Assembly: GCA_022539475.1 (NCBI GenBank)
Contig: VCMS01000173.1
Location: 1 to 64,000 of the forward strand
Origin: Gracilaria domingensis
Taxonomy: Eukaryota > Rhodophyta > Florideophyceae > Gracilariales > Gracilariaceae
Direction of reading: 5' to 3'
Length of the DNA: 64,000 nucleotides
Shown: positions 1-8,945 of the stretch, one piece after another
How positions within the stretch are numbered: position 1 is the first letter of the stretch
How the letters are laid out: every line of letters begins with the position of its first letter
The notes under the pieces: model-generated
What the model saw: the letters and a program-made list of their open reading frames with translations, nothing else
Databases searched by the model: none
Told to the model about the DNA's origin: nothing
Program-made: the position numbers and the translations under genes

Positions 1-130
1 GAAGGGCAAGTCGAAGAAAGACAAAGCAATGGAAAAGCTTTGAGGAGGTTCGAGGTTTCTTTTATGAAGAGCAGTGTCTCTGTTCCGCGCGGCTAGAGCA
101 GTGAGGAATGAACTGAACGAGGAAGAGTCC
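1..130 (+). pseudogene. 3' end of ParB-like module, left-arm copy
   Basis: This stretch aligns with the end of the ParB-like reading frame of the right arm (about 41011-40876, minus strand). Compared with that copy there is one extra base around 20-31 and one missing base around 66, so the frame is broken twice within 70 bases and a TGA lies at 65-67 in the frame of the downstream dioxygenase. The rest of the module is outside the window. Whether ParB-like and dioxygenase parts were one protein or two adjacent genes is discussed at the right-arm copy. Confidence 0.6.
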
Positions 131-2254
131 ATGGAAGTGTTCCTGAAACGCGAAGTCAGTCTTTCTACTCCATCGAATGAAGATGACGTTGAAGACCCAG
201 ACAACAACGCAGCTGTGTATCAGTTCCTTTTGGGACAAGTTGTGAACTTCAACACTTTGCCGCGTGTTCGGAGCAGGACGAACTCAATTAGAACTGCCAC
301 GACTTCCGTTCAGAATCGATTGCGGACGATGCTCAAGGTAATTCCGCCCCCTGCACCAGTGAAGCAGTCCGTGACAAAGAGGAGGACTCCCGCTGCTGCT
401 GCTGCAACATCTGACAGTGAAGAAGGGGAGCCGCGAAGAAGTGCACGAGAACGGGCGCAGGTGAGTTATAGGGAAATCGAACACGGCCGAAATCGAGGTG
501 CCATAGAAGTTCTGGATAGCTCTGAAGAAGAACAGCGGGCTCCGCCGAGGAAGAAACGGAGAAAGACTTTCACACAACAGATGAGATCTACTCTGAACAG
601 CATGACACCGGATGACCTGATGTCTCAACTAAATGAACATGTGCTGAGAGGAAGGTCGATGAAGGTTCAGTTCGTGGCATTGGGAGAGGGAGCGAATGCA
701 GAGAACGCAGGCAGTTCTGCATTTGTGGATGACGAAGAGCTTCTTTCTGTGACAGTTCCACGGGTTGTCACCGTCGAGAAAGATGCTGCGCCAGACGATC
801 AGCAAGAGACAGGTGGGGGGTCATTTGATGACGAGTTACCTACAGCTCTTCCGGAATCTGAGGAGCACGGACTTGTTCGAGGTGACCCATATGATGGCCC
901 ACTGAACCCATCATGGTGCGGGTATGCCAGGCTGAGACCGCAGGAATGGCAAGGGAAGAACGTAATTGAGCACAAGGACCCCTGGCTCAGAGTCATTCAC
1001 TTGCCGAAGGGACATAGGTCGGAGCTGCTAAGTGTCTCGAATCTTAGAGATGTACACCATCTTGTCTTTTGGCACGCTGCAAGGGCTGAACATCGCCTAC
1101 GGGCGGAGACATTTGGTATGCAGTATCCTCGTACTCGACCGACAGGTATGGATGATGAAGAGGTGCTGTGGGTTGCTGCGAAGGAGCATGACGAATTTGG
1201 GCAAATGTTCTTCGCCCGAATGCAAGCTGAGCTAAGGCAGAATGGATATTGCGTGCTTGATGGCTTTGCGACGGATAATGGTGTCCCTAAATGGGAGGAG
1301 TTGGAAGAAGTTCGGGAGTTCGGAGATGTGTCGGGGAAGTTGGTGGACTTCTTCGAGAATGAGTATGGAGCGATGCCGGATATACGGAAAGGAGAGGAAC
1401 AGAAGTCGTTTGTTCAAATAATCAACGATGATGAAGGATGGAAGGACGGTAGCGATGGACCATTTGAGGGGAGAGTGATGTCGACACGTTGGGGTACGGT
1501 GGAGAAGCCGGAGGATAATGAGGAGCTCAGGTGGGTTGTAAGGTCGCGTGCTTTACTTGATGTTCGAATGGGTACAATTGCTGCGGCTTTGGGACTATGG
1601 GACAATGAAAGGGAAGCTGTGAAGATGTACACTCCGAAAACTGGTGGTCGATTTCTGGGGACGACGAGAAAGTGCAAGCGCCAGACGCTGCACACCGACT
1701 TCAGTGGTCTGGTTACGAAGGAAACAATGAATACTGGCAACCCCGGATACTTTGTAATGGCCTCTGGGAAAGAGGGCTTTCCTCTCTGGGTGAGCGCTGG
1801 AAGCCATCAACTGGTGGGGATGAACAACCAACAGTTGCGAGTGATGTCGGAGGTGTATCCAGCGAAGAAGATAATCATCCCACCGTACTCTGTATTCGTG
1901 GGCCGTGGTGATGTGACACATGCTGGAGCAAGTGGGAAGGACAAGGTGGATAGGCCCGAGTCTATGGATTTGCTGGTTAGATACCACATGTACATGGTAC
2001 CAGAGGGCTACGCACTACCTGATGCTGTTCATCGGGTGCGGGATTTCCGACCCACGTTTGTCAATGGTGACGAGGAGGAGGAGGCGGAGGATGAACTGTT
2101 GTCCGATAAGGAGGTTGGGGCGGTTGACATGGACGAAGACCAAGTGGTCGTGGAGATTGGTGTGGAAGCGGACGCCGGTAGAACCGAAGTGCTCGAGAGT
2201 AGTAGTGATGACGATTTGCCAATAATGAGGCTGCGAGCGCCTCGAAGTGGATGA
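131..2254 (+). CDS. 2OG-Fe(II) dioxygenase-like protein (right half of a ParB-2OG frame)
   Basis: A 707-residue frame from the first ATG at 131. The first ~280 residues are acidic and low-complexity, with a basic cluster (RKKRRK) that could be a nuclear localisation signal. The C-terminal half carries the marks of a double-stranded beta-helix 2-oxoglutarate/Fe(II) oxygenase: HxD in QTLHTDFSG, a distal His in GRGDVTHAGAS and an Arg in LLVRYHMY that could bind 2-oxoglutarate. The end is acidic again. Which subfamily (TET/JBP-like nucleic-acid oxygenase, PhyH-like, or other) cannot be decided from motifs. The gene starts ~15 bases after the broken ParB-like frame. It is the longer of the two copies; the right-arm copy is truncated and has stop codons. 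It sits in mobile-element-like company in the right arm, so an element origin is likely. Function as DNA demethylase or hydroxylase is inference only. Confidence 0.7.
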   Translation: MEVFLKREVSLSTPSNEDDVEDPDNNAAVYQFLLGQVVNFNTLPRVRSRTNSIRTATTSVQNRLRTMLKVIPPPAPVKQSVTKRRTPAAAAATSDSEEGEPRRSARERAQVSYREIEHGRNRGAIEVLDSSEEEQRAPPRKKRRKTFTQQMRSTLNSMTPDDLMSQLNEHVLRGRSMKVQFVALGEGANAENAGSSAFVDDEELLSVTVPRVVTVEKDAAPDDQQETGGGSFDDELPTALPESEEHGLVRGDPYDGPLNPSWCGYARLRPQEWQGKNVIEHKDPWLRVIHLPKGHRSELLSVSNLRDVHHLVFWHAARAEHRLRAETFGMQYPRTRPTGMDDEEVLWVAAKEHDEFGQMFFARMQAELRQNGYCVLDGFATDNGVPKWEELEEVREFGDVSGKLVDFFENEYGAMPDIRKGEEQKSFVQIINDDEGWKDGSDGPFEGRVMSTRWGTVEKPEDNEELRWVVRSRALLDVRMGTIAAALGLWDNEREAVKMYTPKTGGRFLGTTRKCKRQTLHTDFSGLVTKETMNTGNPGYFVMASGKEGFPLWVSAGSHQLVGMNNQQLRVMSEVYPAKKIIIPPYSVFVGRGDVTHAGASGKDKVDRPESMDLLVRYHMYMVPEGYALPDAVHRVRDFRPTFVNGDEEEEAEDELLSDKEVGAVDMDEDQVVVEIGVEADAGRTEVLESSSDDDLPIMRLRAPRSG

Positions 2255-2554
2255 GAATGAGATGATTAGTAAATTATGTGTGTCTTGCGAGTATTAAGAG
2301 TAGTATACTATTACAAGGCTATACATATGAACATAGAAAAGGTGCGGCAGGCTGGTAATTGAACAAATGTCATACGTCTTTGGTCCAGTTGCGTCTAATT
2401 GCAACATGCCAAATGCTCGGTATCGTTAACATCATTGGTGGCACCAGTCAATTCGCAATTGAACATGTAGCGTCCTAACACTTCTGAAACTGCACTTAAG
2501 GTTGCTTTTAAGAGAAGTATATGCAGTTCCTGTCTATGCGGTACTTGTGGCAGT

Positions 2555-3415
2555 ATGGTGACTGTATCAGGAAAAATGGCAGAGGAACAGAGAGACTTGG
2601 CGGAAATTTCACCCAATACCTTGTCTAAGTTCATATATGCCAATGGTTACGGTATATTAAGTTCCGTTGATGGAACGTTGAGAAGAGAAGGAGAGTCAAT
2701 TCCAGAAGAAGTTGTGAAGTGTATGAAGTTCATTGACGAACGTGTTGGTTTCGGACTTGTCACAGGGGGTGATGTGGGCGACGTGGAGGGGAAAATGGAA
2801 GGACTCGGAGACTATAAGTTTGGTGTCTCGGCGAATCATGGAGCTTTCATGCGTTTCTCTGACGAGAGGGAAATTAAGGGTGCATTCAATGATCACACCC
2901 TTGACCACACTGTTGACGGACTACTGTTCCTGGCAAGGGATTTGAATAGGAGGCATGGTATTGTGAATGATGATGACAAGGGGTTCGTGGAGACCAGAAG
3001 TGATAGTGGCCTTCCCAATTTCGTGTACAACAAACTGTGGCAGTGGAAAGAAGAAGTGGATTCTGCTATTGGGGACCTGTTGCAGAAGATGGATGCGTTT
3101 GTTATCTATCCCGGCGATAAAAGTTGCGAAATTGTGGACAAGCGATACACAAAAGGAAGCGGAGGAGAAAATCTTGTGGATAATGAACCGAGATTTATTG
3201 ATACGGATGACGTCGTGACGTTCGGAAGTGCTTTGAGCGACGGGCCTTTGCATGAGGTAGGCGTGTACGGCGTTCACGTCAAAGAAGATTGTATCCCGCG
3301 TGGAGTACACAACCTGTTCGAAAGCGTGGAGGATGTACATTCGACAATTATGTTGGTGGCTCTGTTGTACGGCTACGAGGAAAAGCAGCACGATAAAAAC
3401 CACCATGAATCATAG
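2555..3415 (+). CDS. HAD-superfamily phosphatase-like protein, probably inactive paralogue
   Basis: 286 residues from ATG at 2555. It is a diverged paralogue of the tail-to-tail neighbour at 3468-4340; the two align along their length (for example RSDSGLPNFVYNKL versus RKDSGLPNFTYNGL). In HAD phosphatases motif I is DxDGT and its first Asp is the nucleophile. The neighbour has SDVDGTL; here the same place reads SSVDGTL, so the nucleophile is Ser. Motif IV also changes, from GNASNDGP to GSALSDGP. The open frame is intact, so this is either a pseudoenzyme under selection or a recently dead copy. The right arm lacks this gene altogether. Substrate is unknown. Confidence 0.7.
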   Translation: MVTVSGKMAEEQRDLAEISPNTLSKFIYANGYGILSSVDGTLRREGESIPEEVVKCMKFIDERVGFGLVTGGDVGDVEGKMEGLGDYKFGVSANHGAFMRFSDEREIKGAFNDHTLDHTVDGLLFLARDLNRRHGIVNDDDKGFVETRSDSGLPNFVYNKLWQWKEEVDSAIGDLLQKMDAFVIYPGDKSCEIVDKRYTKGSGGENLVDNEPRFIDTDDVVTFGSALSDGPLHEVGVYGVHVKEDCIPRGVHNLFESVEDVHSTIMLVALLYGYEEKQHDKNHHES

Positions 3416-3467
3416 AAGGGTATTGAGATATATACGACACTTTTATTACTGAGATCTCATATCATAG

Positions 3468-4340
3468 CTAAGTATTACAGGCATCGTAGCACTGGAAACA
3501 AATTCCAAGAGCATTTCTAAACCATTGACACTTGCATTTTCTGTACCCGTACAGTTCTGCCACCCTTCTGATGGTCTCATGCACGTCCTCCACCCCATCA
3601 ACAAGATATGTTACCGCTGGTGGAGGGTCGTCTCCCTTCACATGAACTGCGAGGGTTGCCATTTCATATAGAGGACCATCATTGGAAGCATTCCCGAAAG
3701 CAACGATTAAATGTGTGTCGAACTGGGGGTCGTTTTCAACCAAGGCTAGCGCCCCACTATTTTTCGTGAAACGAATGTCCCCTATGTCACAGTTTTCATC
3801 TTGAGGGTACGCAACCAGGTTCGGAAAGGATGTCAACACTTTTGAAATACCGGAGTTAACTTCTGTTTTCCACTTCGACAGTCCATTGTACGTGAAGTTA
3901 GGGAGTCCACTGTCTTTTCTAGTGCTCACCACTGCTTGTTGACGCTCTTCGTGAAGTCCGTGCGATTCATTTAAGGAGAGTGCAAGTCTCTCAAGTTCGG
4001 CTGCACATCTTTCGTAACCTTCCCTGTCAAGGTCCTGATCAATTTCGGTACCATTGGATAATCTCACCCGTGCGCCTTGGTTTCCAGAGATGCCAAAAGT
4101 GTAGCCACCCAGGTGCTCCATGAAACTCTCGGCATCCTCTATATCTCGCCCAGTAGCAATTCCGAAACCAACGCGTGCGTTGATGTACTTCATGCATTTG
4201 ACTGTTTCGGCAGGAATGTTCTCCCCAGCTCTTTTCAGAGTACCGTCAACATCACTAATCACGGCGTAGCCATTTTCGAATATTTCGTTAGCCAGCTGCT
4301 GAGGAGTTACTTCTTGGGCTCTAACTTCCGAGTTATACAT
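3468..4340 (-). CDS. HAD-superfamily phosphatase (Cof/IIB type)
   Basis: 290 residues starting at ATG 4340; upstream in-frame codons contain no ATG. Motif I is AVISDVDGTLKR, with both Asp residues. The cap-side region has GISGNQGARVR, and motif IV is VAFGNASNDGPLYEMA, resembling the GDGxNDxxM pattern of Cof-type, sucrose- and phosphomannose-type HAD enzymes. This gives a phosphatase or phosphomutase fold; the substrate cannot be read from the sequence. The gene converges on its degenerate paralogue (2555-3415) with ~50 bases between the stops, so the pair probably arose by an inverted local duplication. The right arm keeps only the first ~75 codons of this gene, with a stop and a lost motif I. 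Confidence 0.8.
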   Translation of the reverse strand: MYNSEVRAQEVTPQQLANEIFENGYAVISDVDGTLKRAGENIPAETVKCMKYINARVGFGIATGRDIEDAESFMEHLGGYTFGISGNQGARVRLSNGTEIDQDLDREGYERCAAELERLALSLNESHGLHEERQQAVVSTRKDSGLPNFTYNGLSKWKTEVNSGISKVLTSFPNLVAYPQDENCDIGDIRFTKNSGALALVENDPQFDTHLIVAFGNASNDGPLYEMATLAVHVKGDDPPPAVTYLVDGVEDVHETIRRVAELYGYRKCKCQWFRNALGICFQCYDACNT

Positions 4341-4967
4341 GTTTTGAAAGCTTTCGAAAGGGTTCGTTTTGCAAATGGGTGTGGGTATAGGAATGAGAAG
4401 GATGTGATTGATGTTCACAAGGTGTTTCGTAGTATACAAAGAGTCTAAGAACGACCATATACGGGTATTGTAGTCCTGTTTTAAAACGTTACTAGGAGGA
4501 GAAGTTTTTGCATCGATTTGAAGTAAAGAAAGGATGATTTAGTCATAAATTATATGTACGGGTTCAAGTGGGTAAAGAAAACTGTAAATATCTTTAACAT
4601 GAGCTTAGAAATCAAGAAGAGTAAAACAACCTCCATTATGGGTTGAAACCCATAAAAGGTTTACCTTACTTTATACGGGTGCCCCAAGTAATGCAAACGC
4701 TTAGTTCTTCAGAAATATCACAATTTTTGTACTTGTTTCGTTACTAGTATCGTGCACTTTAATGATATGGAATGACCATTTTCTATCTAGCAAAGTCTTA
4801 GCGAAGTATTAGTGATAAGGGATGTAGGATTTAAAGGGGCATATTTGAACCACAGAAGGACGAACAATATAAGTAATGTAATAGGAACAGGTCATTTCGA
4901 TAAAGTAACTTTTATGTTTAACTATCTCTAAAAGGTTTACAACACCGAAAAGTCATGTGTTCTAACC
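4341..4967. other. Intergenic, no gene seen
   Basis: About 630 bases of AT-rich DNA between the HAD gene promoter side and the end of the KPR-like gene. It is preserved in the right arm (about 38580-39205), which shows that the duplication is genomic rather than retro-copied. No RNA gene or further open frame was recognised. Confidence 0.6.
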
Positions 4968-5870
4968 TCAAAGCTGGGGGAATGGGGAGGGGGATAACTT
5001 TTCCTTAACAACGTTGACGTAGTTTGTATGAAAAGGAGCGGGGTCACCGCCTACAATGTTTCTTTCTTGGCGGGAAAAGTCGTAGAAGTACGCGTTCCTA
5101 AACTGAAAGTCGGAGAAAGAAGTAGGGAAGCCAATGAGAGTTTTCCCATATGCAAGAAGTCGCCCAACGGTCTCTTCCAGGTTGAAAGTAGTACCTGTCT
5201 TAAGCGAAACTATCTTCAACAGCTCTTTCATTATTGTGAGCACAATCGTACTGCACTCCGTAGCGACTACGTCCATAGGAATGAAACCTCTTGAGGCCCC
5301 GACGATGTTGAACGCTGATAGCCACACGAGCTTCTCATAATAGCTTACGAGAAATGTGTCTTCGTCGACAACCCCGCAAGTGAGACCCATAGACCTAAAC
5401 CTGTCTGCAACGTTGGAGGCCCACTTTCCTGTTGCGACAGTGAGACCATCCGGACTTTGAGGAGTGACACCATCCTGCGGAGCTGCGTTTCTTGAGGGGA
5501 CACCAACGTATAGGACAACTTTTGAACATTTGTCCACACCGAGCTTCGAAAGCAATGGTATGATGTCTCCATTCTGGAAGAAAACGAGATTCTCTCTGAG
5601 CGAATAAGGGCAAGCCTGAATTACGGTCTCCAGGGTGTTCGTTCTTCCACAAACTAGTATCGGTACATCAGAAAGATGAGAGGTAGCAGCCATGCTGCAG
5701 AATTCGTGTGCGGAAATGACCGTATCTTCTTCGTTCGCCAGCATGGTACCTATACGCCCCCTTCCAACAATAACGGCCCGAGTCCTTCGGGCGGGAGATG
5801 AGGCCTGAGGGACGTCAGAGTATCTGGGACTCGGAGGCGGAGTCGGAGGCATGTCGGACTGGGAGTTCAT
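4968..5870 (-). CDS. Ketopantoate reductase (ApbA/PanE)-like dehydrogenase
   Basis: 300 residues from the ATG at 5870; a longer frame exists upstream but the extra codons look like promoter sequence, and the copy in the right arm supports this ATG. After a Ser/Pro-rich tail (DMPPTPPPSPRYSD) comes a Rossmann start, RAVIVGRGRIGTML, with a GxGxxG dinucleotide-binding loop. The middle (LVFFQNGD, then a region with NIVGA) and the helical C-terminal domain fit the 2-dehydropantoate 2-reductase fold, NADPH-dependent in that family. Enzyme identity is not certain because the family contains many paralogues. The upstream region to 6266 contains the presumed promoter and is also preserved in the right arm. 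The right-arm copy has an in-frame stop, so this is the likely functional gene. Confidence 0.7.
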   Translation of the reverse strand: MNSQSDMPPTPPPSPRYSDVPQASSPARRTRAVIVGRGRIGTMLANEEDTVISAHEFCSMAATSHLSDVPILVCGRTNTLETVIQACPYSLRENLVFFQNGDIIPLLSKLGVDKCSKVVLYVGVPSRNAAPQDGVTPQSPDGLTVATGKWASNVADRFRSMGLTCGVVDEDTFLVSYYEKLVWLSAFNIVGASRGFIPMDVVATECSTIVLTIMKELLKIVSLKTGTTFNLEETVGRLLAYGKTLIGFPTSFSDFQFRNAYFYDFSRQERNIVGGDPAPFHTNYVNVVKEKLSPSPFPQL

Positions 5871-6266
5871 TGCAAGTGTTCGATTGTTTTTGTGTGACGA
5901 TAAAAAGGGAAGATGGGGCGGAGAACTGCTGGGGTAAAGAGAGTGATACGTAAGTACAAACGGTTGGGAAGCGCAGAACGGGAACATGGTTCACTTTGTG
6001 AAAGTGAGCGAAATGTATGATATGTGATTGTACTGAATGAATGATAGGCCTTGTATGAGACGACAAGCCACAAAGTGTGATGATGTTTTATGAAAGGTAG
6101 GTGGAAGAGTAGAAAGTGTGCAATGAATGAAACTGATTTCGAACCTGAGTTGTAAAGTAGTTGTAAAGTACGATTTACGGGGAGCTTGAATACAGGATGA
6201 AAGGAGCCATTTTGGCTTCATAAATGACGTGAACGGGTTTTATAGCTTCACTCGGATTGCCATAAT

Positions 6267-6590
6267 TAAAAGGATGGAGTTGGATTGCGCCCGAATACGT
6301 CTATAAAGGTCGTAGAAGCACTTATGAAGGAAGGAGTTGTAGACATGTTATTGTTGATGACGGTGGAGCCAGGGTTTGGAGGACAGGCGTTTATGGAGGG
6401 TGTTCTTGATAAGGTGCGACATGCAAGGGAGTTGTACCCAAGAATAGGGATACAGGTGGATGGAGGTATTGGACTGAGTACTGTGAAAGCAGTAGTGAAG
6501 GCCGGTGCAAACATTTCAGTTGCAGGATCTGCCATCTTTGGCTCGAGTAACCCAGCTCATGTCATAGCTGGTTTTCGAAAGGTTGGTTAG
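6267..6590 (+). pseudogene. Ribulose-phosphate 3-epimerase, 5'-truncated remnant
   Basis: The C-terminal third of a ribulose-phosphate 3-epimerase is clear: MTVEPGFGGQAF, the family signature loop, then QVDGGIG and VAGSAIFGS, the phosphate-binding end of the TIM barrel. The N-terminal half, including the metal-binding His/Asp residues, is missing: sequence shared with the right arm up to GATTGCCATA near 6263 jumps directly to a point inside the gene. A further short deletion follows at about 6275-6285. The enzyme normally interconverts ribulose- and xylulose-5-phosphate in the Calvin and pentose phosphate pathways. Neither arm has an intact copy, so a working gene must lie elsewhere. Confidence 0.88.
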
Positions 6591-6639
6591 AGATAGTAGC
6601 ATAAATTTATTGTTTATTACATTGTTACCTTTACGTGTT

Positions 6640-7000
6640 ATCACGACTATATTCTCCGTCTCCATTGGAGATGTATTTCTCTTGTATGACAACCGGGAAA
6701 GGATGTGAGAGAACATAAATATATCCCCAGTGGACGCTGAGAGGGAGGATGAACTACTCTACGTGCTATCATTGTTACCCATCCGGTGTCGAGTGGTGAC
6801 ATATTCTTTTTTTGTCACAACCCACAAAGGATGTGACGGAAGAAGAACATGCCCCCAGTCGAGACAGAGGGTGAGCAACTCTAAGTACAATCACTAGTCC
6901 CTAGCTTGCCTCCACTGGCAATATCTTCCTGTATTGCTATAACCATCGAGTGGGGTTATGGTGGAAGAGAAAAATATCGCCGGTCGAGGCGAGGTGGGTG
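6640..7000. repeat. Imperfect tandem hairpin-rich repeats
   Basis: Short related units recur between the RPE remnant and the coiled-coil gene. ACAACC...AAAGGATGTGA occurs near 6690-6708 and again near 6820-6838, GTGACATATT...TTTGTCAC can fold as a hairpin near 6797-6822, and CCAGTGG/CCAGTCGAG-type phrases repeat near 6730, 6855 and 6915. The arrangement is kept in the right arm (about 36150-36470). Role unknown; possibly a promoter-proximal minisatellite. Confidence 0.5.
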
Positions 7001-7223
7001 GGGACTATGTGAAGAGGGGACAGAGAGATGGCGCTTAAATAGTGGAAGGTGCGGAGGTGTACAGTGGATGTTTTGGCGGGAAATGGGATGAGGGAAACAG
7101 GGACAATCATGGTGCTGGATATAGCCCGTGTGGTTGGACAGTGGGGGTGGACAGCACAGTTTAGCTCGATTGCACTGTATCGCAGCGGAAACTTCGATCC
7201 AACTACTACTTCTTCTTCTGAAT

Positions 7224-8153
7224 ATGTCGAACGGATACGTGAAGGATGAGGAGCTGTGGGTGCTGTTGGAGGGGAAGGAGGTACCGCAGACGCCGTCACC
7301 AAAGCGGGAAGAGGACGTGATTACGGCGGCTGGTCGGATGTCGCAGAAGAAGGAAGTGGCTGAGGAAGGAAAGAAGTGTGAGGCGAGGAGAGGGGATGGT
7401 GATGAGGTGGAGAAGGGGGTAGAATTGGAGGTGGAGGGGGTCGCAATGGAGAGAAGGGGTGCGGTGCATCTGAGTCAGTTAGAGGTTGGAGACCAGATAG
7501 AGAGTGGGGGCGGAGAGGGTGACAGGGAGATGCGGTTTGTGGGGGAGATGAAGGCGAGGGTGGGGATGTTGGGGTTGGTGATGAAGGAGCAACTGGACGA
7601 TGGAATTGTGGAGATTGTAACGGAAATGGGCGGTGTGGTGCTGAGTGGGGGTGGTAGTGGTGTTTCGGTTGAGGCGATTTCGAGCTTGCGGAATTCGTTG
7701 TCGGTATTGGGAGTGGAGATGAGAAATCATGTGTATGGGATAGTGGAGTGTGCGGGAAGGGAGGTTGGAGAGTTGCGGGAGGAGAATAGGGTTCTGAACG
7801 AGAGGTTGGACGTGCTGGAGAAGGAGGTGAAGGAGCTGTGCAAGAGGCAAAGATTGGTGGAAGAGGAGAGGGTGAAAGGAGGTGTGGAGGGAAAGACGGA
7901 GAAGGGAAGTGTGGGAAGGGTGGCGGTGCAGAAGGGGTCTCCTGTGACACCGAAGACAAAGGGTGGTGGGGTTGGGGATGGGAAGAGCCGTCTGAAGAAG
8001 AGGCGTAAGGAGATGAAGAAGGTGGTGGAGGAGGTGCCGCGGGAGGGAGTGGGAGCTCCGGTGGTGACTGGGTTTAGGAGTGCGGCGGAGGTAGCGCGGA
8101 CTGCGAAGGGGATTCTGAGGGGACAGGAGGAGAGAAGGATGGGAGGGATTTGA
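7224..8153 (+). CDS. Coiled-coil protein of unknown function
   Basis: 309 residues from ATG 7224. The protein is strongly charged, Glu/Lys/Gly-rich, with a predicted coiled coil in the middle (ELREENRVLNERLDVLEKEV is a clear heptad pattern) and a basic C-terminal third (RLKKRRKEMKK) followed by a conserved-looking end. No enzymatic motif was recognised. A 320-codon open frame on the opposite strand is a shadow caused by the skewed base composition. The right-arm copy is very similar but loses one G in a G-run near its 3' end, which changes the frame. The conserved 5' region with hairpin repeats suggests a real gene, but it could belong to a mobile element. Confidence 0.5.
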   Translation: MSNGYVKDEELWVLLEGKEVPQTPSPKREEDVITAAGRMSQKKEVAEEGKKCEARRGDGDEVEKGVELEVEGVAMERRGAVHLSQLEVGDQIESGGGEGDREMRFVGEMKARVGMLGLVMKEQLDDGIVEIVTEMGGVVLSGGGSGVSVEAISSLRNSLSVLGVEMRNHVYGIVECAGREVGELREENRVLNERLDVLEKEVKELCKRQRLVEEERVKGGVEGKTEKGSVGRVAVQKGSPVTPKTKGGGVGDGKSRLKKRRKEMKKVVEEVPREGVGAPVVTGFRSAAEVARTAKGILRGQEERRMGGI

Positions 8154-8580
8154 AGCCGTTTTGGGGCGAGGCGGGTATACGAGAAGGGGGAGAGTTGTGC
8201 ACCTGACTTCTACAAAATGAACGCGTGATGGGCGAGAAATGCGTAAATAGCGGGGGTGGTGTGGACTGGGAAGAAGTGATGGGATGATTGAGGTGGGATG
8301 AGTTGCGATTGGCATTGCAACATGGAAGAAAATGGAAACGCAAACTAGCACGAGTGCAGTTTTGAGAGAGGGTCGCGGAAAAGAGTGAATGGGGTGGTGC
8401 GGCGAAGTAGAACCTCTACAAAAACTAGGGGACCCAAGCACTAAACTGCGCGAAATGGAATTTAATATTCCAAAATTTCTTAATTTTTTGAGTGCCAGCC
8501 TCTGCTACCCCCTCGCGCGCCCCAAATAGCCCCAAAACTAGCTTAGTTTCCAAAGCGAACAGACTATATTCCACTTTGCA

Positions 8581-8945
8581 TGGCTTGGATTGAATCCAAG
8601 CCATTCACGAGGTATTGAATACAAACGCCAGCTCTGTCTTGTGGGAAAAACGTCCCCCAAGGAGAACTCTGTCCGGTTGCTTCTCGATGATTTACGACGC
8701 AATGAGCGCAGTGTTCCGCATTTTTATATAAGATTGCTTGATCGGCGCTCAAAACCTAAGGCGTAATAGCCAATCTGTAGTCATTCTTCCGTGCCGGTCC
8801 CTGGAGTCAAGGTGAGTGCGCCCTGGAGCAGGGTGAGCGCACCTTGCCAAGGTGCACTGCACCTTTTGACGGGACTAGTGCACCCACGGTGAGTGAGTCG
8901 GACCAGCGCACCCCGCCTCACCCAAAAGCTTGGGTGAGGAAAATA
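8581..8945. repeat. GGTGAG-rich interrupted repeat with hairpin
   Basis: From about 8781 the phrases GGTGAGTGCGCCCTGG, GGTGAGCGCACC, AAGGTGCACTGCACC and GGTGAGTGAG follow one another. CCTCACCCAAAAGCTTGGGTGAGG at about 8917-8940 forms a hairpin. The stretch lies between the end of the inverted duplication and the hAT relic, so it may be subterminal DNA of that element. The first 200 bases (8581-8780) show nothing recognisable. Confidence 0.45.

Larger units (their letters stand above)
1..8580. repeat. Left arm of a large inverted duplication
   Basis: The stretch matches 34489-41011 in reverse complement, gene by gene: 2OG dioxygenase, HAD gene, KPR-like gene, RPE and coiled-coil gene. Intergenic DNA also matches, which points to a DNA-level segmental duplication. 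The match ends abruptly at 8580/34489, just after a shared CTTTGCA. The left end of the homology lies outside the window. Large differences are a ~2.5 kb segment (about 1577-4125) absent from the right arm and the 5' part of RPE absent here near 6266. The arms enclose ~25.9 kb of unrelated sequence. By eye, aligned stretches are about 95 percent identical; this was not computed. Confidence 0.93.

Noticed and set aside
6660-7000. CRISPR-like array
   Set aside because: Units are imperfect, of unequal spacing and without unique spacers; the genome is eukaryotic.
7479-8441. Two long minus-strand open frames (212 and 320 codons) opposite the coiled-coil gene
   Set aside because: Pro/His/Leu-rich, no domain, exact antisense of a skewed Glu/Lys/Gly-rich gene; the same shadow occurs in the right arm. 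Base skew explains them.
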